A stretch of DNA of 64,000 nucleotides from contig JAUZTG010000016.1 in NCBI GenBank assembly GCA_030734395.1, positions 1,984,001-2,048,000 of the forward strand, read 5' to 3'. Every line of letters begins with the position of its first letter. Positions within the stretch are counted from its first letter, which is position 1. This stretch comes from Sarocladium kiliense (Eukaryota > Ascomycota > Sordariomycetes > Hypocreales > Sarocladiaceae). Positions 1 to 9,371 of this stretch are shown here, piece by piece. The notes beneath the pieces are model-generated. The model saw only the letters and a list, made by a program, of their open reading frames with translations, did no database searches and was not told where the DNA came from. Made by a program: the position numbers and the translations under genes.

Positions 1-819
1 AGGATATAAGTCGCTATTGCCGTAGTTATTCAAGACGTTCGTTCAGTTGCTACTCGCGTATTCGGGCATTTATCGAAGAGTCAAGTGGTGACCCAATCAG
101 ACTATATCAATTGGACGAAACCCCCCTCACTGTCTGCGAAGGTGCTCTCCAATCGATACTCCTCTATAGGTCGTGCTCGGCAGTGCAAGGAAAGTTCTGT
201 GCAATCACTTGACCATCTGCGGTATTTACGACTCCCGAATGATGGCATCTTGGCCAGCAGCACGACACGATGGAGGGGCAAACTGCCAAGGCCTGAAAAC
301 CTTTTACCAATGTTCACGGCCTTTTTACATCACGTAAACTGATATTTCAGTCAGAGATGAGTCGACAAATAGTTTAATGATACATCAAATTACAAAACCG
401 TGATCTAAATGGTTGGAGCTGCAAGTTCTCGACCGGCTCCTACGCCATCAGGGTACTAAGTAGCACCGGCTTCTATCGGGCTACAAGGGTGGAAATCCTG
501 ACCCAAGACCGATCGTCGTTTGTTGGAGAGATAAATCTCTTGGTCGCTTATTGAGCCACCCAAGGCCAAGCTTGCATGGGTTGATTGGGCTCGGCAAGCC
601 GTGAGCAAGTGGAACTCGTAAATATGCTGGGTTAGACCAGTCGGAGGCGAACCGGAGGAAGGATGCAGGGTCTTTTCTTCCGGAGTTGAATGGAGAGAAG
701 AAATGTTGTCGGGCGATAAAGAGACTCGTAGATGCGTCTTTTGTCTTGAGTGTTGAAGGATCTTTGCAGAGCTTCCTCATCTCCCCAATCACCGGTACCA
801 GACTGAGCCGGTTGACCCA
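1..819. other. intergenic, no gene recognised
   Basis: About 0.8 kb upstream of the first transporter gene. Short open frames occur on both strands but none has a recognisable domain, splice pattern or strong start. The right-hand part presumably holds the promoter and 5' leader of the transporter; no clear TATA box was identified. Confidence 0.5.
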
Positions 820-2463
820 ATGGCCGTCACATCTGGAATAGAGCCCCAGGCCTCGCTGCCAGAGGCAATCGCATCCCAGCAACCTGATGTTCAAGAGAAG
901 AACCCTACCATCTCAGCGACAACTTCCACAGACCCCTCGCCAAGCACTCAACCAGCCCAAGCAGGCGGCTTCTTCCACTGGCACGAACCCAACACCAGCC
1001 GCGAAGAGAAGCGCTTCATCTTCAAGCTCGACTTCTTTGTCTTGACCTACGCTTGCTTCTCCTTCTTCGTCAAGCAGCTTGACCAGAACAATATCACTAA
1101 TGCCTACTCATCTGGTATGGCGGAGGAGCTTGGGTTCGGACCTGGCGATGAGCTGTCCTGGATGAATACGTATTTCATCATTGGCACATTCATTGGAAGC
1201 CCGTTTGGTAATTTGGTAATGAGCAAGGTAGCGCCGAGATTCTGGCTGCCGTTTTGTGTGGCGATGTGGTCGTTCTTTGTGCTGTTCTTGTACAAGTGCG
1301 ATCATGCCTACCAGTTCTACATTCTGCGGGTTGGTGATCTTCATCCTTGGGTTCTTTAGGAATTCCGGCTGACATTTTCGATGTAGTTCTTCATCGGCTT
1401 CTGGGAAAGTTCCGCGTGGCCGGGTATTCATTACCTACTTGGAGCTTGGTATACGAGGAGTGAGCTCGGACGCCGATCTGCCATCTTCGTCATCTCATCA
1501 ATCTTGGGACAGATGTTCTCAGGCTACTTGCAAGCTGCCTTGTTCACGGGTATGGACGGCAAGATGGGTCTCTCTGCCTGGCGATGGCTCTTCATCTTTG
1601 ACTTTGTGATTGGCATTCCCGTCGTCATCTACGGAGTGGTAAGTTGGGAAACCTTCATGATAACCTGCAAGCATTACGCGCCCTGCTAACAACTTTCCAC
1701 TCAGTTCGTGATCCCAGATACTCCACACAAGACCAAAGCCTTCTGGCTCACCGACTGGGAGAAGCAACGCGCCCGCGAGCGCATCGAAGCCGAAGGCCGC
1801 AAACCCACCAGCAAGCTCGACTGGACCTTCTTCCGCCGCGTCTTCACCTCCTGGCAGATCTACACCTTCAGCCTTGGCTTCATGTTCTGGAACCTGACTT
1901 GTGCAAGCTACACCATCCAGGCCTTCACTATCTACCTCCGCCAGCAAGGGTATAAGATCGTGGATGTGAACAATATCCCGACGGCGCAGCCGGCGTTTAA
2001 TGTGATTGTGATGTTCACGACGGGCTGGGTTTCTGATAAGTTGAAGACGAGAAGGCCGGCGTTTTTGGCAATCGGGACGGTGTTAACGGCTGCGTATGCG
2101 ATTATGACGGCGTGGTATGTTCCTCATGCGCTGAGAATCACCGTCTTCATCCTTTGCGGTGTGTTTGGGTCCTTCACACCACTGATGGCCGGCTGGATCA
2201 ATGAAGCGTGTGGTGGCGACGAGGAAAAGCGAGGTTTCATCCTGGGCTTCACCATCTCTGCGGGAGGAGCTGTTCAGATCCCCTTCCAACAGGTTCAGTG
2301 GCGTAGCTCCATTGCACCCGCGTACCGTGAGAGCCACGGATGGCCGAGTGCAATGGTATTTGTCATCCTCTTGACGCTTTGGACAGCGTTTGGAATTGGT
2401 TTGGTGCAGAAGTGGGCAGAGCAGCGAGACGTCGAGAAGAAGCGCGAAGCTGAGTCGGCTTGA
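820..2463 (+). CDS. MFS transporter, allantoate/pantothenate permease (Dal5/Fen2) family
   Basis: Predicted plasma-membrane proton-coupled anion symporter of the ACS family (relatives: Dal5, Tna1, Fen2/Liz1). Three exons: 820-1329, 1387-1638 and 1705-2463, with introns of 57 and 66 bp that keep frame; 506 aa. The hydrophilic N-terminus (about 65 aa) is followed by the family signature FxLTYxCFSFFxKxLDxxNI in helix 1. After the first junction comes FFIGFWESSAWPGIHYLLGAWY, the helix-4 motif that resembles pantothenate carriers such as Fen2 and Liz1. A basic segment (EKQRARERIEAEG) marks the central cytoplasmic loop, and the C-terminal tail is charged. The substrate cannot be read from sequence; a carboxylate vitamin such as pantothenate is the best guess. 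The gene ends 34 bp from the stop of the convergent Zn2Cys6 regulator, a common transporter-regulator arrangement. Confidence 0.9.
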
Positions 2464-2497
2464 GGGCAATTTGGCAAGGACAGAATACAGCTTGGAC

Positions 2498-4982
2498 TTA
2501 GGTATTGTTGGGTTGAAGGAATAGACCGTCGAAGAAAGCAGTATCCACGCCCTGCATCGTCCATTCGTCTCCAGAGTAGAAACTTGGTACCAGCCCCTGG
2601 AAAGCTGGCGGTGTTTCGAAGTCGAAGCTGAAGCTGCCGCTGTGTCCAGCAGCCCACGGGTCCGCTGGGAACGCCTCAAAGTCAGGAACCATATCCGACA
2701 TTGTGAAGGGTTGGCTTGCGATGTCTGGAAATGCAGATGGTGCATCAGGTATGTAGGCCACAGCCTCCGTCTTCGTCTCAACCGCACTTCGTTTGTGAGC
2801 AAGCGAAGTTGAAGCTTGCAGAGAGTTTGTGAGGCCTTGGGGCTCGATCTTGATAGTCCCAAGGTGTGGAATGTGAACATCCAGTCCCTTTCCACTTTCA
2901 TCAGGCTGTCCGGCACATCCAAAATCATCCGTCTCTCCGTTGTCACGATATTGAGGATCGACGTGATAGGCTAAGCCGCTGGCTAGATCAGCTTCAATGG
3001 CCAGTAGGGACTCCATGCCGCTGTATATCTTGTGAGCGATGTGATCTTTCGTTATGTCCTTGACAGAGCCGAAGCAAGATAACGCTTGCTCCATCATCCC
3101 GCGATCACTGAGGCGGTAATGAGCTAGGTAATTGAACACTGTGCTGCTCATCCCTGTTTGTCCGTCATTCGCACCACGATTGAGCCGGGCGTCGATGTAA
3201 GCGAGGCAGATGACTGTACAAGCACCAAAGGCAAAGAAGTCGATCCCTCGGCAGAATGTTCCGCTAGGCGAGAATGCACCTCGGAATACGATGAAGCGTT
3301 TCAACACTTCGCGGCTTGCAGTGACGGCTGTTAGCTTGTTGTAGTCGTACTCATTCCCAGTCCCACGGCGTAGGAGAAATGGCAGGTGAAGACGCTCGAG
3401 CATGCTGTAATGAGCGATCTGCGTCATGAAGCGATTCGTCTCTCGTAGCACTGCAAGCTGATCTTCACAGGGAGAAGTGATGTCTGGACAAAGCCACCAT
3501 TGGGCGGGCATGGAATTGGCGCCCTTTAGCAGTAACTCGTCCACCTCCTGAGTTACCCTGGGGTCGTGCATGCCAGAACCGTTGCGCTGTATGATGCGTC
3601 CAGCAGCGATGGTGAGACCTCGCTCTACCTTCTCAGCGTCAGTACAATCAGCTTCGTCAGGGCCGGCAAAGGCGTTCTCGACACATCCTTGTGGCATTCC
3701 CATCTGAAGCGATAGGTATCTGTCACTTTGGATGATGCGAAACCACATGTGATCTGGCTTAACCCTGTCTCTCGTCTTGAGATCCAGTACTCGAAGAAGG
3801 GGCGAACGAGCACCTCTGTTCAACCCAATCATTTGACCAGTGGTCAAAGCTCGGCGTATGGCGAGGAGTGCGAGGCGAAGGTAACCGGCGTTGTTCTGGT
3901 AAATGACCTCCATCATGATGCATTCAATTCCTTCAACTGTGCCGACGAGCTCGTCATTGGACGTCACAAGGCGAACGGCGGTCTCGAAAGCACGAGCCAT
4001 CATCTCACGAGGATGGACACTGAGCTCCTCGGCAATGGCATCTGCCTCTGGTCCATGGAAGCTTTGCAGGAAGATTGATAGCATGAGAAGTTTTCGTGCG
4101 ATGAGCGTAGGATGCGCAGTTGGGTCTGGCTTTTTGAACAGTTCTCTTGATGTTGGCAGGGGGCTGTCGAGGATGTATGAACAAGGCACGCAGATCAGCC
4201 CATGGAAAACTGCAGCTGTACCTTTCGGAAAGCTGACAATAGCTTCAAGGTCTCCATCGCTTGGCCATGCGGTCATCAGAGCTTTGGATAGTTCCCGGAA
4301 CTTGTCATGTGGGCTGCCTTTTGTTGCAGCCAGCTGAGCAAGCTTCAGCTGAGGCTTCGTGGAGGTCAGTATCAAGAACCAGAAGAGTCTCGAGCCAAGC
4401 GAGCAGATATGACAGAGAAAGCCTTACATCAGTCAGCTGACCCTTCCAGCTTAATGACCCCATGTCTCCAGGCTCCCTCGTGGAATTGCCCTCCGTAAAC
4501 CCCCATCCCGTAACCCCAGCATTCTCCGACCGCCCATGGTCTCTCGCCTCACTCCTCGCCAACCCCCCAGCAAGCTTCTCCATAAGCTCCTCCACGCGCC
4601 CAATCCGATCGCCAAGCTGCTTGCGGTGACTTGCCGGGTCTTCGGGGAACTCCTGCGAGAGGCAGGTCGACCCTCTGCGACGGCAGCCATCGCACACACC
4701 GTCGCCCGAGCCGCCCCCAGGAGCTGCGAGGCTGCATTTGGCTTTACGGCGCTTGCATTCCCAACAGCTTTGCGTGCCTTTACGGACTTTGCGCCGTTTT
4801 GGGGAATGGCTGTCCGAATTATTGGCTGTAGTGGTGATGGTCATTGTGTTGGTGCTGTTCATGGGTGTATGAGCTTTGGACCGCCGTGTTCGGCTCGAAG
4901 AAGGTATAGGTATAAAGTCAGGTCTACCAGCTGAAACAATTCTGGATGTATTCCGCGTAGAGTGTTGCGACGATGTACTCAA
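2498..4982 (-). CDS. Zn2Cys6 fungal-specific transcription factor
   Basis: Nuclear DNA-binding regulator of about 801 aa. Two exons on the minus strand: 4982-4428 and 4348-2498, with a 79-bp intron whose donor is GTAAGG. A second acceptor six bases earlier is equally in frame. The zinc cluster spans residues 73-107: Cys73-x2-Cys76-x6-Cys83-x13-Cys97-x2-Cys100-x6-Cys107, preceded by the basic stretch PKRRKVRKG. The 13-residue spacer between the two cysteine triplets is Gly-rich and longer than the usual 5-9. The middle region carries the fungal_trans homology block (around MWFRIIQSDRYLSLQMGMPQG). The acidic, aromatic C-terminus (DFEAFPADPW, FSFDFETPP) looks like an activation domain. It lies tail to tail with the MFS gene, so control of that transporter is plausible but unproven. 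Confidence 0.88.
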
Positions 4983-5397
4983 GCAATAATGAGACAGAGC
5001 AGCGTCTGAGTGCAGATGGTAACTTTCGCCTCATGGATAGGTGAGGATGACGTTCCTCCGCCGAACACGGTGGTCGAAGCATGCAGATCTGACATGTCGC
5101 TACCGTTGTGCCGCATGATTATTCACCATCCCGAACAGGGAATTGCCGGTGCCTTTGAGGCCTGGATTTTCTACATGCACATCATTTAAAGGAACATAAA
5201 ACGTCATCATGGTGAGCAGCTGCGCATTGCTGCGAGTAGTCTGGTTGACGCCATAATAAGAGGCCGAATGTTTTCTGCTTTGACTAGAACTCGAGGCGAA
5301 CGCATACAAGCCGCGTCTCGAGGCATTGGCGGTTATTCGTACAAGGATGATAGTTCAATATATAGCATTATGTGTGTCTATCCAAGCATTTTCAACT
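4983..5397. other. intergenic: regulator promoter and ESF1 3' end
   Basis: About 0.4 kb between the start of the Zn2Cys6 gene and the stop of ESF1, both on the minus strand. No gene is supported. It must contain the promoter and 5' leader of the regulator and the ESF1 3' UTR. Confidence 0.5.
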
Positions 5398-7449
5398 TCA
5401 TCTCCTCTTCGACTTCTTCCTCTGCCCTCTGTCACCCTCCTCCCCATCACCTCTCCTCTTCTTCCTCCCCTCCTCCAACAACTGTTTCATTCCCTCAGTC
5501 TCCTTGAACTTCGGGTTCGACGGGTCAATTGCAAACTCATGGTTCTCAAACACAGCCTTGAACCGATCATCCTCCACATTCATCGCAAAGCCCTCCTGCA
5601 AACCAGCTGGACCCTCCTCACCATCCTTCTTCTTGCCCTTGCCTTTTCCCTTCTTGCGCTTCTGCTTCTCGGCGCGCATGATGTCGTTCATATCGAAGTG
5701 GTCGAGGTGATCGGCTTGATTCTCGTCCTTGTCGGCGGTCATGATCTTCTTGAGGTGGGCTTTTTGCGCGGATGTTTCGGCTTCGGCGGCTTCTCTGGCG
5801 GCACGCTTCTTTAGGCGTTCTTCTTTGCGGATGGATGCTTTTGATGGTGCGCTTGGTGCTTCATTCGTGAAGAAAGGATCATCGAAACCGAGATCCTCTT
5901 CTTGCGCACCGGTGTCGTTGTGCTGACCATCTTCGGACTCATCGCCATCTGCATCTCCACGCTTGGCTTTGGCCTGCTGGCGTTTCCTCTCTTTCCTCTC
6001 GCGCTCCTTGCGCTTATACTTCTCAATCGTAGTCTCCTCTGCATCAGCATCCTTCTTCGGCTCATTGGCCGATAACGCAGGTGTGAAGGTGATCTGCATG
6101 TCACCAACAGCCTCCCGCTTGGAAGACTTGGATGACGATTCGTCTGTCAAGCCTAACGCTTCACGCATCTTCTTACGCGCGAGCTCCTTCTTGGACAGTT
6201 TCGGCTCGGCCTCTGCGCCCTCAGCCTCGACGACCTCGACACCATTCTCCTCCTCAGGCCCGTCAGACTCATCTTCACTGTCGCTGGCAAGATATGTCTT
6301 CAGGTCGTTCTCATCAATCTCCTTCCGGCTCCCGCTGAAGGCGCGCTTGATAGACTCCTTCCTCGAGTGCTCCTCCGGGTGCATGTCCCACGTCAGCTTG
6401 ACCTTGGAGCTCTGCAGAGCATTCGTGACAAACTCCACTGGTTGGTACTCCTCAGGCTGGCTGTCGCACTCGTCTCTTGGCTCGTCGTCGAACGTGACAT
6501 CATCAGGAACGAATCTCAGGTCCAGGAAATTTGATGATGCCTGATACTCTGTGCCATCTGTCGCTTCGTAGATCTTCTGCGCTGTCTCCTTATCCGAGCA
6601 GACCATGACCGCGTAGTAGTACCGTAATCGATCAAGCTGGTACGATCTGAGAGCATCGCTGTCGAAATCTTGATCATCGCCCTCCTGCATCAGCTGCTTC
6701 TTGATAGCCTCATCGCTGTCACTGTCCTCATCCGAGTCTTCCTCGCTCTCCTCCTGCTTCTTGCCCTTGAAGAGCTCTTTAGGAGGTCCCTCGAGCTCCT
6801 CCTGCTGCATGCGCTCCTTGCCGAATTCGCTAGGGTAGACTGAAACACGCTCGACCTTACCGCCTGCGTCGCCGATGAAACTGGAGAAGAGTGCGTAGAG
6901 GTCGGTGGCACGGACATGATCCCAGTCGAGGTTGACAATGGCAACACGGTTGGTGACTTCACCGGCCTCGAGGTCGCCCTGTTCGTCCTGGAATCGCTGT
7001 AGGTCGCCTTCTCGCTGTTGCTCATGGGCAGGCTCTTGCTCATCCTCTGAGTCGGATTCGTCCTCAGATGATGACTCAAAACCGCCACCACGGGCCGGGT
7101 CGTAATTCTCCTCTGCCGCTCTTAATTCTCGCTGCACAACCTCATCCTCGTCAACAGAAATATCACCCTCCTCTTCCTCTTCCTCCTTGCCCTCCTCATC
7201 TCCCTCGTCGTAGAGCCTCTGCAAGGCCTTCTTCTTCGTATCGCTCTTCAACTTGCGACCGTATCGATCGACTCTGGCGGTAGCGACAAACTCATCGTCC
7301 TTGAGCATGCGGGAGAAACGCTTGTCGATGGTCGTCTTTCCCTGCTTCTTCGATGGCAGGCGGAACCGCGGATCGGTCTCGAAGCTGGCGAAGCGGGCAT
7401 CGGAAATGGTACCCGCAGAAGATTCGCCCTTTCCCTTTGATTTCTTCAT
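5398..7449 (-). CDS. ESF1, pre-rRNA processing protein (NUC153 domain)
   Basis: Nucleolar factor for 18S rRNA maturation and 40S assembly. Single exon, 683 aa from the ATG at 7449. The open frame continues upstream, but only this start gives the family N-terminus, in which a short basic stretch leads straight into SDARFASFETDPRF. Features in order: N-terminal ESF1 motif with DKRFSRML (residues 20-60); long acidic tracts (about 85-180); an RRM-like central domain containing RVAIVNLDWDHVRATDLYALF; further acidic/basic low-complexity blocks; a Lys/Arg-rich coiled-coil region; and the C-terminal NUC153 motif (DDRFKAVFENHEFAIDPSNP) followed by a basic tail. Length agrees with yeast Esf1 (about 630 aa). 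Heavy Glu/Asp/Lys bias generates long shadow frames on the other strand. Confidence 0.95.
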   Translation of the reverse strand: MKKSKGKGESSAGTISDARFASFETDPRFRLPSKKQGKTTIDKRFSRMLKDDEFVATARVDRYGRKLKSDTKKKALQRLYDEGDEEGKEEEEEEGDISVDEDEVVQRELRAAEENYDPARGGGFESSSEDESDSEDEQEPAHEQQREGDLQRFQDEQGDLEAGEVTNRVAIVNLDWDHVRATDLYALFSSFIGDAGGKVERVSVYPSEFGKERMQQEELEGPPKELFKGKKQEESEEDSDEDSDSDEAIKKQLMQEGDDQDFDSDALRSYQLDRLRYYYAVMVCSDKETAQKIYEATDGTEYQASSNFLDLRFVPDDVTFDDEPRDECDSQPEEYQPVEFVTNALQSSKVKLTWDMHPEEHSRKESIKRAFSGSRKEIDENDLKTYLASDSEDESDGPEEENGVEVVEAEGAEAEPKLSKKELARKKMREALGLTDESSSKSSKREAVGDMQITFTPALSANEPKKDADAEETTIEKYKRKERERKERKRQQAKAKRGDADGDESEDGQHNDTGAQEEDLGFDDPFFTNEAPSAPSKASIRKEERLKKRAAREAAEAETSAQKAHLKKIMTADKDENQADHLDHFDMNDIMRAEKQKRKKGKGKGKKKDGEEGPAGLQEGFAMNVEDDRFKAVFENHEFAIDPSNPKFKETEGMKQLLEEGRKKRRGDGEEGDRGQRKKSKRR

Positions 7450-8167
7450 GGCGGCGTCTGATGAAAGCGAAAATGCCGATGCGAACTCGAGGCAAGACTG
7501 CTTTTTTGGGAGAATTGTCAATCGGCGCCGCTGGAAACCAAAAGCATGGAGGGGCAGAATCTGCAAAAATTAGGCGGTGACACAATTCTGCCGCGGGTTG
7601 CAAGGATGGAAGGCGGTGAAACCACTCGGGCACATCATGTCTGCCTTCAAGAGGCCCCGTTGCCAGTCTTTTAAATCTTTCGGGCCATTGCGATGATTAA
7701 CACTAAATCTTCGGAGTAGCTAGTTCTGACATATAGTTGTTATACGTGAATTGACAACGTCGTGGTCCTCTCCGTACTACTCATATTCGAGAGGCTTGCT
7801 ACGCCGTGTTGGTCTCTGCCATCATATGCACATGCACATGCACATGGAAAAAGCTTAATGCATCAAGACATCACTAATTCTCCTTCTGAAGGGATAAAAC
7901 CATCATCGTAACTCAGTGTCATCAACCTGAAGGAATGTGAGCCAATGACTATTAGGTACGGCTACGCCCGGGTACTACCTTGCCTCGCGGCTGACGGCAC
8001 TTTTTGGTCGCACCAAGGGCAGCTCAAACCATCTGGGTACCTAACATACATCTTCGACACCTCAAGACGGTGGAGAGCATATATTCCATCACGGACAGCT
8101 ATGGCTATAGGTACGTGTATTTCAGCAAAAGTCTCCCTTCAAATGATGAGTCCTAATCATAATTTAG
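7450..8167. other. intergenic, ESF1 upstream region
   Basis: Contains the ESF1 promoter and 5' leader. No intact gene was found. From about 7945 to 8160 there may be decayed upstream exons of the isochorismatase remnant: one frame reads into a GTACGT donor just after 8110, but no recognisable domain is visible there. Confidence 0.4.
7826..7846. repeat. hexanucleotide microsatellite (ATGCAC)3.5
   Basis: Three and a half perfect tandem copies of ATGCAC lie in the non-coding ESF1 upstream region. This is an ordinary simple repeat with no evident function. Confidence 0.9.
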
Positions 8168-8392
8168 GAATGTATATTACTCCAGCGTCGAGAAAACTCT
8201 CCGGACCGCGGCATAACAACCTTGTTCTTCTCAGGCGAGAACACCGATCAATGCGTAGCAGGGACAATGCGGGACGCCTATACCAAAGGGTGGGACTGCC
8301 TCATGCTTAGCGATGCGTGCGCAACGACAAGTCCTGACTTTGCGACCAAGTGTATCGAGTATAATTGCCAAGGAGGATGGGCTTTGTATTAA
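8168..8392 (+). pseudogene. isochorismatase-like cysteine hydrolase, frameshifted 3' remnant
   Basis: The segment 8213-8392 reads RGITTLFFSGENTDQCV, then a TTSP motif and a terminal GGWALY before TAA. This matches the C-terminal half of isochorismatase-family hydrolases, with the nucleophile Cys in TDQCV. Just upstream, 8169-8204 reads NVYYSSVEKTLR in another frame, following a plausible intron end (TTTAG at 8163-8167). The two pieces join if one base is missing near 8204-8206, because the expected LRDRGITTL is broken by a -1 shift. No N-terminal half, including the family's aspartate motif, was recognised upstream. Either a recently decayed gene or one sequencing error within a poorly resolved multi-exon gene. 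The family assignment is firm; the pseudogene status is an inference. Confidence 0.6.
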
Positions 8393-9371
8393 CCTGCCAG
8401 CAGCTGGTTGATGGCGTTGAGGCTCTGTAGGGAGAAATTAGCAAGTAATCAATCACAGCCTGCTCGAGTTACCCAATGGACATTTGCTTGGATCCTTGCT
8501 GGACGTATTTCTTGGCCGTCAGGGGCCTGGCTGCATTATTGTTGCCGGACGATACCTATACATCCAAGAGAGCACTTACCGACTCGAGCAAGGCAGTAGT
8601 CTCGACACTTTCTCTGCAGATGCTGCGGCGGTAGTGGTTCGGGATCCTTCAGGGCTTAATAACGAGCAGGGTGTTTCTCCGAGACACCTAGAGCGTTGCA
8701 GCTTACTAGCTTGGCGGAGATTTAATATGATCTTTCAATAGCAAGATAAGCCAGCAAATCTCTTTGCGTACTTACGCTATAATGCTCACAAGTCCATTGT
8801 TTAGGGATGAGCTCGAAAGTACCATGGAAGTCTTTACAGCGGTTCCCTACAGAGAAGCACAAGTAGTTCCACGTCTAGAACAATTCTTCCCTTTCGACGG
8901 TTGATCCTCAATTTCTTTACCTCACCATCCTATAGACGGCTGGTTCTAGTGCCTCTCGTCGATTTTACTAATTTGGTCACCATTTTGCAAACAACCCGAA
9001 TCAGGTCCTGACTATGACCCGTTGGGATAACCACCGACTCGTCTTTGTCTGTTCATAACCCTGAACCTACATATTTAGTGAGCTTCCGACCTAGGGCTAT
9101 GGGGACGCTCGTGAAAGAATGATCCACCGCGGGGATGTTTGCATTATGTGTCATTGAAGCACGCGTACCGATCGCGCCCTGCTATGATCCAATGATTTAA
9201 TGACAAAGACAGAAGGTCCAACCCAAAATCAAGGCTTAAACGTGTCGCAGACAGAAAAGACCATCGCAATGGGAATCTTGCAGATATACATCGTAAGAAC
9301 AAACGGTAAGGGTCCGTAAGTTAAGCACAGGGGACGCCAGAGAAACGCCGATTCTTTACCCTTGACAGTGT
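8393..9371. other. intergenic, no gene recognised
   Basis: About 1 kb between the hydrolase remnant and the stop of the SUN-domain gene. Small open frames here (for example 8484-8741 on the plus strand) show no domain or splice support. I see nothing further. Confidence 0.45.

Noticed and set aside
8484..8741. 85-codon frame after the hydrolase remnant
   Set aside because: No recognisable domain, not in register with the hydrolase and no splice signals linking it; probably non-coding.
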